From: Qipengyuania flava | GTDB taxonomy: Bacteria; Pseudomonadota; Alphaproteobacteria; Sphingomonadales; Sphingomonadaceae | Length of the DNA stretch: 64,000 bases | Reading direction: 5' to 3' | Assembly (NCBI RefSeq): GCF_011762005.1 | Contig: NZ_JAASQU010000001.1 | Coordinates: 797,876-861,875 of the forward strand | In this document: one piece after another, positions 10,479 through 19,766 of the stretch | Position numbering within the stretch: the first letter of the stretch is position 1 | Layout of the letters: each line of letters begins with the position of its first letter | The notes under the pieces: model-generated | Seen by the model: only the letters and a program-made list of their open reading frames with translations | The model's database searches: none | Told to the model about the DNA's origin: nothing | Made by a program: the position numbers and the translations under genes

Positions 10479-10560
10479 CACAAGATCAGCGGCGAAACGC
10501 GGTCTTGGACCCCGGTGATACGGCGGTTCTTAGCTCACTAGCGCGAAAGGAGGTGATCCG

Positions 10561-10617
10561 ATGTCTCATGGTTCAGCAGAGAGGTCGGCAAGTTTCCGCG
10601 CGAGGTACTATCGGTAG
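10561..10617 (+). CDS. 18-codon ORF behind a full-length Shine-Dalgarno
   Basis: ATG to TAG encodes MSHGSAERSASFRARYYR, rich in Ser and Arg. Just upstream, 10545-10559 reads GAAAGGAGGTGATCC, complementary over 15 nt to the 3' tail of 16S rRNA. The AGGAGG core lies 7 nt before the ATG, the ideal spacing. After the stop come two hairpins (CTATCGG/CCGATAG and AGCGGC/GCCGCT) and a terminator. The ORF could be a leader peptide or a true small protein; alternatively the whole element is a structured RNA that binds ribosomes. The peptide has no Ile/Leu/Val codons, so a classical attenuator for the downstream ilvE is unlikely. Confidence 0.4.
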   Translation: MSHGSAERSASFRARYYR

Positions 10618-10670
10618 GCAACACCCGATAGAGACTTCGTGAGCGGCACTTCCCGCCGCTGACCATGCGA

Positions 10671-10709
10671 AGGGCAGCATCACCCGAGGGTGGCGCTGCC
10701 CTTCTCATT
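10671..10709 (+). terminator. Intrinsic terminator
   Basis: Stem AGGGCAGC (10671-10678) with GCTGCCCT (10695-10702), enclosing an inner CACCC/GGGTG pairing, followed by a T-rich tract (TCTCATTTT). It ends the leader/small-ORF transcript about 100 bp before ilvE. Confidence 0.75.
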
Positions 10710-10812
10710 TTGTGGGCTGCCAGTCGAGCCGACACGTCGCCGCGAAGGGCGGCAACGCTCGCCCGTCGCCAAATCCTTGCCACTTGCGCGGCTTCCCATT
10801 ACCCGCGCGCAA

Positions 10813-11895
10813 ATGGATTTTGCGCATCTCCCCCATCCCGCCCCCGTGCCCGGCGAGACCCGCCAGCAGGCCCTGCTCAATCCCGGTTTCGGAACGCTGT
10901 TCACCGATCACATGGTCGTGATCGACTACGATGCCGACAAGGGCGGCTGGCACCAGGCGAGATTGGGCCCGCGCGAAGCAATCAGCCTCGATCCCGCGGC
11001 TGCTGTGCTGCACTATGCGCAGGAAATCTTCGAAGGCATGAAAGCCTACAAGCGCGAGGACGGATCGCTCGCGCTGTTCCGGCCCGAGCAGAATGCGCGC
11101 CGCTTCAACGAAAGCGCGCGCCGTATGGCGATGCCCGAACTGCCCGAAGACCTGTTCCTCGAATCGATCCGTCAGCTGGTTGCCAAGGACCGCGACTGGG
11201 TTCCGGGCGATCCTGATGGTTCGCTATACCTGCGCCCTTTCATGTTCGCTTCCGAAGCCTTTCTCGGCGTGCGCCCCGCTCGGCAGTACAAGTACATCCT
11301 CATCGCATCGCCGGTCGGGCCCTATTTCAAGGGGGGCGCCAAGCCGGTAAAGATTTGGGTCAGCCGCAATTATACCCGCGCTGCGCCTGGCGGCACCGGT
11401 GCCGCCAAGACGGGCGGCAATTACGCGGCCAGCCTCGTGCCCCAGGCCGAAGGCATCGAGAATGGCTGCGACCAGGTGGTCTTCCTCGACGCGGTCGAGA
11501 AGAAATGGGTCGAGGAACTGGGCGGGATGAACCTGTTCTTCGTCTTTGACGACGGGACGGTGATCACGCCTCCGCTGACCGGCACAATCCTGCCCGGCAT
11601 CACCCGCGACAGCCTGATCCAATTGTTACGCGAGGAAGGATTGCAGGTGCGCGAGGAACCCTACAGCATCGACCAGTGGCGTGCCGATGCCACCACGGGC
11701 CGCCTGCTCGAGACGATGGCCTGCGGCACCGCCGCGGTTGTCACGCCGGTCGGAACCGTGCTCGGCCCCGATGGCGAATTCACGATCGGCAGCGGCGGGA
11801 TCGGCCAGATGACCAATAAGATCCGCGAGCGGCTGGTCGGCATCCAGAAGGGCACCGTGGACGATAGCCACGGCTGGACACTGCGCCTCAACTGA
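10813..11895 (+). CDS. ilvE: Branched-chain amino-acid aminotransferase
   Basis: 360-aa fold-type IV PLP aminotransferase of the class II BCAT group. It reversibly transaminates Leu, Ile and Val with 2-oxoglutarate in the cytosol. The PLP lysine is K199 in AAKTGGNYAAS. EIFEGMKAYKR, the LYLRPFMFASEAFLGVRPA segment and GTAAVVTPVG are family signatures. The ATG at 10813 matches family N-termini (MDFAHLPHP); upstream in-frame codons overlap the terminator region and are not supported. It stands alone, convergent with the EamA gene. Confidence 0.96.
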   Translation: MDFAHLPHPAPVPGETRQQALLNPGFGTLFTDHMVVIDYDADKGGWHQARLGPREAISLDPAAAVLHYAQEIFEGMKAYKREDGSLALFRPEQNARRFNESARRMAMPELPEDLFLESIRQLVAKDRDWVPGDPDGSLYLRPFMFASEAFLGVRPARQYKYILIASPVGPYFKGGAKPVKIWVSRNYTRAAPGGTGAAKTGGNYAASLVPQAEGIENGCDQVVFLDAVEKKWVEELGGMNLFFVFDDGTVITPPLTGTILPGITRDSLIQLLREEGLQVREEPYSIDQWRADATTGRLLETMACGTAAVVTPVGTVLGPDGEFTIGSGGIGQMTNKIRERLVGIQKGTVDDSHGWTLRLN

Positions 11896-12783
11896 TCAGA
11901 AGCGCGGCCGCACCAGGAAGCGGCGGGTGAAGGTTTCGCTGGGTCGCAGCACGATGATCGCCACGCCTGCGAGCGCAATTGCGCCGCCGATGATCAGGCG
12001 TTCGCCGATTGCATCGCCCGTCAGCCATGCACCGAACAGGATCGTCAGGATCGGCGTGAATAACGTCAGGGGCACGATCATGTTTGCATCGTATTCCTGC
12101 ATCAGCCGGTAATAGGCGGTGTGCGCCCCGACCGACACCACGATACCGGCGAACAGCAGGCAAGCCGCGAGCTTATAGGGCGAGGTGGCCAGCGAAGCGA
12201 TCTGTCCGGTTTCGAGCGTAGCCGTCAACGGCAGCAGAACGGCGACCGACGCGACAGCTGCCCATGCCTGCAAGCGGATCGATGGCAGGTCGATACGCTT
12301 GACGAACACCGTTCCGAGCGCGCCCACCACTGCGGACAGAAACACCAGCAACAGGCCGGTGCTGGTCTCCATCTGGTTTTCTCCCGCCATGGCGAACAAT
12401 ACGCCGCCAAACGCCAGCCCGATCCCCAGCCCGCGCCGCCAGCGCACGCGCTCGCCGAGGAACAGGATCGCAAACAAGACGGTCATGGGCGCACCGCTCA
12501 GGCTGACGACTCCTGCCGCAGAGGGGCTCGCGGTCTCGAGCCCCATGAACAGCAACGCGAAGGACCCGCCGCTGATCGCCAACCCGACCACCAGTACCTG
12601 CCACAATTTCGCGGGCAGTGGTCGCAGCAGTGGCACCAGCACTGCGGCCACGATGACCGAGCGCAGCAGCGCATAGAACAGCGGCGGCGACCCCAGATCG
12701 ACGATCGCCACCTTGCTGACGACGACGTTAAGCGCCCACACCACGTTGCACAGCATCATCACGAACAGGGCACGCGCGGGCAT
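11896..12783 (-). CDS. EamA/DMT-family permease
   Basis: 295 aa with ten predicted membrane helices in two EamA repeats. The first begins MLCNVVWALNVVVSKVAI and the second spans VVGALGTVFVKRIDLPSI. The family exports or imports amino-acid-like metabolites and nucleotides; substrate unknown. The ATG at 12783 starts 1 bp after the nadE stop, so it is likely co-translated with nadE. Longer versions would read into nadE. Confidence 0.88.
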   Translation of the reverse strand: MPARALFVMMLCNVVWALNVVVSKVAIVDLGSPPLFYALLRSVIVAAVLVPLLRPLPAKLWQVLVVGLAISGGSFALLFMGLETASPSAAGVVSLSGAPMTVLFAILFLGERVRWRRGLGIGLAFGGVLFAMAGENQMETSTGLLLVFLSAVVGALGTVFVKRIDLPSIRLQAWAAVASVAVLLPLTATLETGQIASLATSPYKLAACLLFAGIVVSVGAHTAYYRLMQEYDANMIVPLTLFTPILTILFGAWLTGDAIGERLIIGGAIALAGVAIIVLRPSETFTRRFLVRPRF

Positions 12784-12784
12784 G

Positions 12785-15103
12785 TCAGTCGTCCAGCGGC
12801 GGCAATGCGGCGGCCAGTTCGGCAAGCCAGGTGTCGGCGACCGAATCGCTAGGCGCACGCCAGTCGCCGCGCGGGCTCAGTGCCCCGCCTGCGCTGACCT
12901 TGGGCCCATTGGGCAATGCCGAGCGCTTGAACTGGCTGAAACCGAAGAACCGCTTGAGAAACTTCTCCAGCCAGTCCGCGATAGTCGCGAGGTCGTACTG
13001 GTTCTTCGCCTCTTCGGGGAAATCGATCGGCCAGAGTCCCGCTTCCGAATCCTTCCATGCATGCCATGCGAGGAAGGCGACATGGCTGGGACGCTGCCCC
13101 CAGCGAACCACATGATGCAGGAAAAAGTCGTTCAGCTCGTAGGGACCGATGATCGATTGCGTGCTCTGAATCTGGCCGTCCTCGCCCGCCGGGACCAGTT
13201 CCGGGCTGATCTCCGTGTCGAGGATATCTGCCAGAACCGCATCGACGCCTTCGTCGAATTGCGCGGTCTGCGTCGTCCAGCGGATCAGATACTGGATCAG
13301 CGTCTTGGGCACACCGGCATTGACCCCGTAATGGCTCATCTGGTCACCCACGCCATAGGTGCACCAGCCGAGCGCCAGTTCGCTGAGGTCCCCCGTGCCG
13401 ATCACCCAGCCACCGTGCTGGCTGGCAAGGCGGAAAAGATAATCGGTGCGCAGACCGGCCTGCACGTTCTCGAAAGTGGTGTCGTAGACCGGTTCGCCAT
13501 CGGCGAAGGCGTGCCCGATATTCTCCAGCATCAACCGTGCGGTGCCAGTGATATCGATCTCCTCGGCGGCGATGCCGAATGCCTTCATCAGCCGCCAGGC
13601 GTTCGACTTGGTATCACTCGAAGTCGCGAAGCCCGGCATGGTGTAGCCGCGGATATCGGTTCGCGGACGGCCCAACCGGTCCATGGCCTTTGCCGCGACG
13701 ATCAGCGCATGTGTGCTGTCCAGCCCGCCCGAAATTCCGATCGTCAGGCATCGGGGATTGGTCGCCTGGATTCGCCGCATCAGCGCATCGACCTGGATGT
13801 TGAACGCCTCGTAGCAATCCTCGTCCAGCTTGTCCGCGCGGTTGGGGACGAACGGGAACCGGCGGATCGGGCGTTCCAGCTCGATGTCCGCCCCACTGCG
13901 CCCGTGCTCGAAACGCACGCTGCGGTACCAATCCTCAGGCCTCCCTGCAGCCTCGCCCGCATCGTTGAAGGTCTGCATGCGCATACGTTCGGCGAGGATC
14001 CGCTGTGTATCGATGTCGCAGACGCAGAGCTCGGGCTGGAGATCGAAACGCTGGCTCTCGGCCATCAGGTCGCCCAGTTCGTAGATCATCCCCTGCCCGT
14101 CCCACGCGAGATCGGTGGTGCTTTCGCCATGGCCGCTGGCCGAATAGGCGTAAGCACAAACCGAGCGGCTCGAACTCGCACGGGTCAGCATGTGACGTTC
14201 GTCGGATTTGCCGATGACGATGTTGGAGGCCGACAGATTGAGCAGGATCGTCGCGCCCGCCAGAGCGGCCAGCGTACCCGGCGGATTGGGCGACCAGAAA
14301 TCCTCGCAGATTTCCACACCGAAAACGAAACCCGCGAGATCCGACGCCTCGAACAGCAGATCGGTACCGAAGGGTACTTCGCGGGCTCCGCATTTGATCG
14401 TCAGGCCGATGCAATCGCGGCCATGCGCAAACCAGCGTTTCTCGTAATATTCGCGGTAATTCGGCAGGAAGCTCTTGGGCACGACCCCAAGCACTTCGCC
14501 GCGAGCTATGACGACCGCGCAATTGTAGATCCGGCCATTGCGCCGCAACGGCGCGCCGAACACCAGCACCGGATCGAGCTCGCGCGACACCTCCACGATC
14601 CGTGCGATTTCCGCTTCGACCGCATCGAGCAAAGCCACCTGGAGGTGCAGATCGTCCACCGCGTAAGAGGAAAGCGCAAGTTCGGGATAGAGCAGCAGGT
14701 CGACATGGCGATCATGCGCGGCTCGCGCGGTTTCGAGTATGCCTTCCGCGTTATGGGCGACATCGGCCGTACGCACTTTGGGCGTGCCGGTCGCCACGCG
14801 GACGAACCCATGCGTATGCATGTTGAAAAAAGGATGCGTGTCGCGGCCACTCATGGGGGCAAGGCCTTTCCGGTTATGATCGGCGGGAGCGGGCTCGAGC
14901 CAATCCGCTGGTTCGCATACGCCCAAGTTGGCCAGTCGTTTCTGAACCGAAGCGCGCGCGATCTTGCCCTTGGCTTCCCAGCCATAGACGGTGCGGCTGG
15001 GCCAGGGCTTGGGCTGACCGTACCGCACACCGAATTGCGCCGCGCTGAGCGGCGGCTGATGCGTTCCACGCCATCGACGGAGTTTATAGCCGGCCAGGTG
15101 CAT
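12785..15103 (-). CDS. nadE: Glutamine-dependent NAD+ synthetase with in-frame HTH-like N-terminus
   Basis: 772 codons in one frame. Residues 84-772 form a typical two-domain NadE. The nitrilase-type glutaminase has triad E141 (YPELALSS), K210 (VPKSFLPNYREYYEKRW) and C266 (GVEICEDFW). The ATP-pyrophosphatase synthetase has its P-loop SGGLDST at 458-464. It amidates deamido-NAD+ with glutamine-derived ammonia. Residues 1-83 resemble a compact XRE-type HTH (PLSAAQFG...RTVYGWEAKG). No stop separates the parts. A conventional NadE start exists at ATG 14854 (MSGRDTHPFF) with GGAAAGG upstream, so both a fusion and a separate start are possible. Confidence 0.9.
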   Translation of the reverse strand: MHLAGYKLRRWRGTHQPPLSAAQFGVRYGQPKPWPSRTVYGWEAKGKIARASVQKRLANLGVCEPADWLEPAPADHNRKGLAPMSGRDTHPFFNMHTHGFVRVATGTPKVRTADVAHNAEGILETARAAHDRHVDLLLYPELALSSYAVDDLHLQVALLDAVEAEIARIVEVSRELDPVLVFGAPLRRNGRIYNCAVVIARGEVLGVVPKSFLPNYREYYEKRWFAHGRDCIGLTIKCGAREVPFGTDLLFEASDLAGFVFGVEICEDFWSPNPPGTLAALAGATILLNLSASNIVIGKSDERHMLTRASSSRSVCAYAYSASGHGESTTDLAWDGQGMIYELGDLMAESQRFDLQPELCVCDIDTQRILAERMRMQTFNDAGEAAGRPEDWYRSVRFEHGRSGADIELERPIRRFPFVPNRADKLDEDCYEAFNIQVDALMRRIQATNPRCLTIGISGGLDSTHALIVAAKAMDRLGRPRTDIRGYTMPGFATSSDTKSNAWRLMKAFGIAAEEIDITGTARLMLENIGHAFADGEPVYDTTFENVQAGLRTDYLFRLASQHGGWVIGTGDLSELALGWCTYGVGDQMSHYGVNAGVPKTLIQYLIRWTTQTAQFDEGVDAVLADILDTEISPELVPAGEDGQIQSTQSIIGPYELNDFFLHHVVRWGQRPSHVAFLAWHAWKDSEAGLWPIDFPEEAKNQYDLATIADWLEKFLKRFFGFSQFKRSALPNGPKVSAGGALSPRGDWRAPSDSVADTWLAELAAALPPLDD

Positions 15104-15130
15104 TCAGGCCGGGTATCCTTTTAGGCTACC

Positions 15131-16147
15131 TCAGGCAAGCGCAGTCTGGCTCTCGCGCCGCATTTCGGTGCGATAGCCGTTGAGGATCGGTCCGCCATGG
15201 TGCGTCGCCTGCGCCTGCGTGGCAAAGGCCGAGAGCAACTGGCTGCCGAGCCCGCCACCCGGGTCCGTAAAGGCATCCGCACCCACACCATCGTCTTCGA
15301 TGGTGAACCGCCAGCCGTCGCCGTTTACGTTGAAGAACACGGCGATCGTGCCCGTCGCGCCTTCGGGAAAGGCGTATTTGCACGCATTGGCGACAGCTTC
15401 GTTGAGATAGAGCCCGATCGCCACCGCCTCTTCCGGGGTCAGGACCGCGTCTTCGATCTCGCGGAACAGTGTGACCGAAGGTGGCAGGCTCGCCGCTTCG
15501 ATCCGGTTCAGCAAGAACTCGAGATAGGGCTTCATCGAGACATTGGGCTCGTCCGATTGTTCGAGCGACAGCGCCGAATAAGCATCGGCGAAGGTCCGCA
15601 CGCGCCCCACCGCATCGTCCAGCGGAGCATGCAGCTCGGCTTGGGGGATGCGTCGTTTCTGTAGTTCGAGCATGCTCGCGACCAGCGCGAAATTGTTCTT
15701 CGTGCGATGCTCGAGCTCGGCCAGCAGCGTCAGGCGACGGTCCGCACGCTCGCGGATTTCGGCCATGGTTGCATGCGCCGCACGACGGAACCCCTCGGCG
15801 AAGACGAGCACGATCAGCGCGCTTGCCGCGTTGAGCGCCACCCTTGCCGGATCGCTTGGCTCACCGAAAACAAATGCACCGGCAGGCGGCAGGATAAAGA
15901 ACCACGCCCAGAAGAAACCGACCACCAACGCGACGAGGCCCGCACGCCAGTGGCCATAGAGCGTGGCCAGCAGGACGGTCGGATAAATCAGCGCGAATGG
16001 CCCGGAACCCGGCGCCCACACATCGATCAGCGTGCGCAGGCCAATCATGGCAGCCCCGCACAACCCGCCGAAGACGAGCTGCGCAGCAATCTTGCCCCTA
16101 CGGCTCAGGAATTGGCGGCTGACATCGAAATTGGCCAATCGATGCAT
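15131..16147 (-). CDS. Membrane HWE/HisKA_2-type sensor histidine kinase
   Basis: 338 aa. Three to four membrane helices (residues about 20-120) resemble a DUF4118 sensor domain. A cytoplasmic kinase of the HisKA_2 group follows. Its phospho-acceptor histidine is in the ELEHRTKNNFALVASMLELQ box (about 148), the N box is NEAVANACKYAFP, and the G box region includes DDGVGAD. In alphaproteobacteria such kinases often feed the general stress PhyR/NepR/EcfG pathway; no partner is present here. The signal is unknown. Confidence 0.88.
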   Translation of the reverse strand: MHRLANFDVSRQFLSRRGKIAAQLVFGGLCGAAMIGLRTLIDVWAPGSGPFALIYPTVLLATLYGHWRAGLVALVVGFFWAWFFILPPAGAFVFGEPSDPARVALNAASALIVLVFAEGFRRAAHATMAEIRERADRRLTLLAELEHRTKNNFALVASMLELQKRRIPQAELHAPLDDAVGRVRTFADAYSALSLEQSDEPNVSMKPYLEFLLNRIEAASLPPSVTLFREIEDAVLTPEEAVAIGLYLNEAVANACKYAFPEGATGTIAVFFNVNGDGWRFTIEDDGVGADAFTDPGGGLGSQLLSAFATQAQATHHGGPILNGYRTEMRRESQTALA

Positions 16148-16283
16148 GATGGGACCCCGTCTGCGGAGGAGAAGAGCCCGCCGCTACACCGTTGCAAGGG
16201 CGATCACGCGATAGCTCCGCACCATCGACGCTACCCATCTACCCCAGGCTGCGGAAAAGCAAAAGCAGATTGCGCGGGTCGTT

Positions 16284-17312
16284 CTACGCCGCGAGCAATT
16301 CGCGGGCCGTCGGGCCCGCGAGCAATTCGCGGGCCGTCGGGCTTTCCTGCAGCAAATCGATCAGGGCGCGTTCCTGCTTCGTCAACCAACGGGTCGCGCG
16401 TGGCAATCGGACGGACGCCCGCCAATCCTCCTGCCCGTCCAGCAGTTCGAAAACGGCAGGGTGGATATAGCTCTTGCGCGTTACGGCGGGCGTGTTGCCC
16501 AAATGATCCGCCACACATTCGAGCAGGGCTTTCATCGGCAGTGTACCTTCGCCGTCCAGCAGGCAGGACAGTGCCTTTACGCTGGCGTGCCAGGTGCGGA
16601 AATTCTTGGCCGTGAAATCCTGCCCCATGGTCTCGCGCAGATAGGCGTTCACGTCGCTCGACCCGACCGCGTGCCGATCGCCGTCTTCGTCGATATAGGC
16701 GAACAGGTGCTGGCCGGGCAGGTCCTGCATCTTGCGCACCATGCGCGCAAGGCTTCCATCGGACAGGGTCACCTCGCGCAGTTTCCCGCCCTTGCCTTTG
16801 TAGCGCAGGCGCAGCGTCTTGCCGGTGAGTTCCGCATGCCGTTTGCGCAGGGTCGTCGCGCCAAAGCTCTTGTTGGTTTTGGCGTAACCCTCGTTCCCCA
16901 CCCTCACCGCCCCCAGATCGAGCAGCCGGATAACGCTTCCGATCGCACGCTCACGCGTCAGTTTGCGACCGCGCAGGTCTTCCTCGACACGCTTGCGCAC
17001 CAATGGCAGCAGGCTCCCGAAGGTGACACAGCTGTCGAACTTTTCGCCTTCGCGCGCGGCGCGGAAATCGGGATGATAGCGATATTGCTTGCGCCCCTTC
17101 GCATCGACCCCGGTCGCGAGGATGTGCCCGTTGGGTGCGGGGCAGAACCACGCGTCGGTGTAAGCGGGCGGCAACGCGATCGCATTGAGGCGCCGCTTTT
17201 CCTGCGGGTCGGCGATCAGCGCGCCTTCGGGATCGTAATAGGCCCATCCCCTGCCTGCCCCCTTGCGGGTGATACCGGGCAGGTCGTCGTCGACATAGAT
17301 GAGCTTGGTCAT
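16284..17312 (-). CDS. DNA topoisomerase IB (poxvirus type)
   Basis: 342 aa, relaxes supercoils by transient 3'-phosphotyrosyl nicking. Catalytic residues visible are R137 (AVRVGNEGY), a Lys in KGKGGK (about 172-177), R239 and H242 in NFRTWHAS, and the nucleophile Y282 in TRKSYIHP. The N-terminal domain carries RYHPDFRAARE. The ATG at 17312 (MTKLIYVDDD) fits the family. The extreme C-terminus is odd: PTARELLA is repeated at 325-332 and 334-341 because of a 27-bp tandem duplication. Confidence 0.93.
   Translation of the reverse strand: MTKLIYVDDDLPGITRKGAGRGWAYYDPEGALIADPQEKRRLNAIALPPAYTDAWFCPAPNGHILATGVDAKGRKQYRYHPDFRAAREGEKFDSCVTFGSLLPLVRKRVEEDLRGRKLTRERAIGSVIRLLDLGAVRVGNEGYAKTNKSFGATTLRKRHAELTGKTLRLRYKGKGGKLREVTLSDGSLARMVRKMQDLPGQHLFAYIDEDGDRHAVGSSDVNAYLRETMGQDFTAKNFRTWHASVKALSCLLDGEGTLPMKALLECVADHLGNTPAVTRKSYIHPAVFELLDGQEDWRASVRLPRATRWLTKQERALIDLLQESPTARELLAGPTARELLAA
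16291..16342. repeat. 27-bp-period tandem duplication in topoisomerase IB C-terminus
   Basis: Copies at 16291-16315 and 16318-16342 are identical over 25 bp, with a 27-bp period, so the frame is kept and nine residues are added. A perfect young duplication, probably by replication slippage. Confidence 0.9.
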
Positions 17313-17404
17313 GGTGAAGGCAAGAACCTTGGTCGCGCTGTCACGGTTCCCCACCTTGCGACGAACGGAGGGGTGAACTAGCCCCTGCAGCAAAGGAGAA
17401 CGAG

Positions 17405-18256
17405 ATGGCCGACCCGACCTACACGCCGCCCGAAGTCTGGATTCACGACGCCGAGAACGGCGGGCGGTTCGCGAGCATCAACCGCCCGACCGCAGGGGCG
17501 CGCCAAACTTCGCAATTGCCCCTCGGCGATCATGATTTCCAGCTTTACTCGCTGGCCACGCCCAATGGCGTGAAGGCGACGATCATGTTCGAGGAATTGC
17601 TCGAAGCGGGATATTCAGAGGCGGAATACGACGCCTGGACGGTGAACATCTCTGATGGGGACCAGTTCGGTTCGGGCTTCGTCGATCTCAACCCCAATTC
17701 CAAGATCCCCACCCTGCTCGACCGCAGCGGCACAGAACCCGTTCGCGTGTTCGAGAGCGGTGCGATCCTGATGCATCTGGCCGAGAAATTCGGTGCCTTC
17801 CTGCCGACCGATCACACACGGGCCGAAGTGCTTAGCTGGCTGTTCTGGCAGGTGGGCAGCGCCCCGTTTATCGGCGGCGGCTTCGGTCACTTCTACGCCT
17901 ACGCGCCCGAGAAGTACGAATATCCGATCAACCGTTACGCGATGGAAACCAAGCGACTGTTCGATGTCGCGGACCAGCGGCTGGCAGAACAGGAATTTCT
18001 CGGCGGCAAGGATTACACCATTGCCGATATCGCAACCTTCCCCTGGCTTGCCCCCTTCGTCTTCGGCGGGATCTACGGCGACGCGCAGACCTTCCTCTCG
18101 ATCCACGAATACGCCCATGTCGAACGCTGGGTGAAGCAGCTTGCCGAGCGCCCCGCAGTTCGCCGCGGCCGGATCGTCAACAAGGCCTGGGGCGAGGACG
18201 ACGAACAGCTGCTCGAACGCCACTCGGCGGCCGATTTCGAAGGCAAGACCTTCTGA
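17405..18256 (+). CDS. YghU-like GST, glutathione-dependent disulfide-bond oxidoreductase
   Basis: 283 aa with an N-terminal extension before the thioredoxin fold, as in the YghU/YfcG (Nu-class) group. Its disulfide reductase activity uses glutathione without a catalytic Cys or Ser. The motifs QLYSLATPNGVKATIMFEE, NPNSKIPTLLDRSG and RVFESGAILMHLAE form the glutathione site. The C-terminal helical domain contains FLGGKDYTIADIATFPW. AGGAGAACGAG precedes the ATG. Cytosolic redox role; monocistronic by spacing. Confidence 0.92.
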   Translation: MADPTYTPPEVWIHDAENGGRFASINRPTAGARQTSQLPLGDHDFQLYSLATPNGVKATIMFEELLEAGYSEAEYDAWTVNISDGDQFGSGFVDLNPNSKIPTLLDRSGTEPVRVFESGAILMHLAEKFGAFLPTDHTRAEVLSWLFWQVGSAPFIGGGFGHFYAYAPEKYEYPINRYAMETKRLFDVADQRLAEQEFLGGKDYTIADIATFPWLAPFVFGGIYGDAQTFLSIHEYAHVERWVKQLAERPAVRRGRIVNKAWGEDDEQLLERHSAADFEGKTF

Positions 18257-18342
18257 ACTCGCCGTGAGCCGTTCGTCGGCTTGCGCTTGACTCGACCCGA
18301 GCGCTTCCCTCTCCTTGATGCGAGCGAGGAGAGGGGAAACCG

Positions 18343-19752
18343 TTGGCAGAAAAGGCACCACCCGTCGGGCGGCTGGAAAAGCTCGGCTATGGCGTAGGCG
18401 ACCTTGCGTCGTCCTTTTATGTCAACTTCTTCAACATCTACCTGCTCTACTTCTTCGTCGAACTGGGCGGCGTCGGCCCTGCGGCGATGGGGCTGATGCT
18501 GCTGCTGACCAAGTTCTTCGATGCAATTACCGATCCCGTCATGGGCGCGCTGGGCGACCGAACGCGGAGCCGTTGGGGCCGGTATCGACCCTATTTGCTG
18601 TGGGGATCGGTGCCGTTCGGCCTGTGCGGCGCCGCGCTGTTCGCGGCTCCCGATCTGTCGCCGGGCAGCATGCTGGTCTGGGCCTATGTGACCTACACGC
18701 TGACCATGCTGGCCTTTACGGCGACAAATGTGCCCTACGCCGCACTGATGGGAGTGATCTCGCCCAGCGCGGACACGCGGGCATCGGTCGCCGCCTATCG
18801 CATGGTCTTCTCCGCTCTCGCGGTAGTGGGCGTTGCCATCGTCGCGACCACGCTGGTACGCGAACTGGGCGCGGGTGACGAATGCCGCGGCATCATGCTG
18901 ACCATGTTCATCCTCGCGGGGGCAGGCACGCTAGCGTTGCTCGTGGCCTTTGCCTCAAGCCGCGAGCGCATTCCCCCTGCAACAAACAACGGCCGCGTAC
19001 GCGACGACCTGATGCTGCTGATTCGCACGCCCGCCTGGATCGCGGTGGCGCTGGCTGCTGTGCTGACCCCCGTGGCGATCGCTTCAAGGGCCGGGAGCGC
19101 GCTGTTCTGGTTTCGCTATGTCGCAGGCGACGACGGGCAGCCCATCTTCCTGTTCCTCGACCGGATCGGACTGTTCTATGCAGCCTTCGCGATCGGTCAG
19201 TTGCTCGGGGTAGTGTTTGCAGCCGCCTTGGCCCGGCGTTTCGACAAGTCGCGCCTCCTGATTCTGGCAGGGACGATCGAGGTCGCCGCGATCATCGCCT
19301 TCCATCTGATGCCGATCGACGCCGTGTGGCCGCAAACGGCGGCGCAGGTCTTCGTCGGCGTCGGATTGGGCATGATGATGATGCTGGCCTATTCCATGTT
19401 CACCGATATCGCCGAATATCTGGAATGGTCGACGGGGCGGCAAATGACCGGTCTCGCCGTGTCGGGCGCGGTGTTCGCGATCAAGACCGGCGTCGCCATC
19501 GGCGCCGCGCTGCCGGGCCTTCTGTTTGCCATGACGGGTTTCGAAGCAGGTGCCGTCCAGAGCGAATCCGCTAAATACGGTATCGACCTTGCCTTTGCGA
19601 TCGTGCCGGCGGCAATGATCGTGCCTGCTGCGGTGGCAATGCTCTTCTACCGTCTCGACCGCGCGACCATCGCGCGTTTCGAGAGCGAACTCGCACAACG
19701 TCGGTCGCAATCCGCGATGCCCCCCTTCCCTTCCGCGCCCGAGACGTTATAG
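18343..19752 (+). CDS. MFS transporter, GPH (melibiose) cation-symporter-like
   Basis: 469 aa with about twelve membrane helices. The early GYGVGDLASSFYVNFFNIYLL helix, the cytoplasmic loop DPVMGALGDRTRSRWGRYRPYLLWG, and the later sequence match the glycoside-pentoside-hexuronide group of the MFS. The start is TTG at 18343, preceded by GAGAGGGG; there is no in-frame ATG near it. The substrate is probably a sugar or glycoside with H+/Na+, not further predictable. It lies just upstream of tRNA-Gln, but not in an obvious operon. Confidence 0.87.
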   Translation: MAEKAPPVGRLEKLGYGVGDLASSFYVNFFNIYLLYFFVELGGVGPAAMGLMLLLTKFFDAITDPVMGALGDRTRSRWGRYRPYLLWGSVPFGLCGAALFAAPDLSPGSMLVWAYVTYTLTMLAFTATNVPYAALMGVISPSADTRASVAAYRMVFSALAVVGVAIVATTLVRELGAGDECRGIMLTMFILAGAGTLALLVAFASSRERIPPATNNGRVRDDLMLLIRTPAWIAVALAAVLTPVAIASRAGSALFWFRYVAGDDGQPIFLFLDRIGLFYAAFAIGQLLGVVFAAALARRFDKSRLLILAGTIEVAAIIAFHLMPIDAVWPQTAAQVFVGVGLGMMMMLAYSMFTDIAEYLEWSTGRQMTGLAVSGAVFAIKTGVAIGAALPGLLFAMTGFEAGAVQSESAKYGIDLAFAIVPAAMIVPAAVAMLFYRLDRATIARFESELAQRRSQSAMPPFPSAPETL

Positions 19753-19766
19753 GGGCGCGCAACTGC

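Noticed and set aside
10545..10559. Possible fragment of a 16S rRNA gene because of the 15-nt match to its 3' end
   Set aside because: Sequence beyond the 15 nt does not resemble 16S rRNA on either strand; it behaves as a long Shine-Dalgarno.
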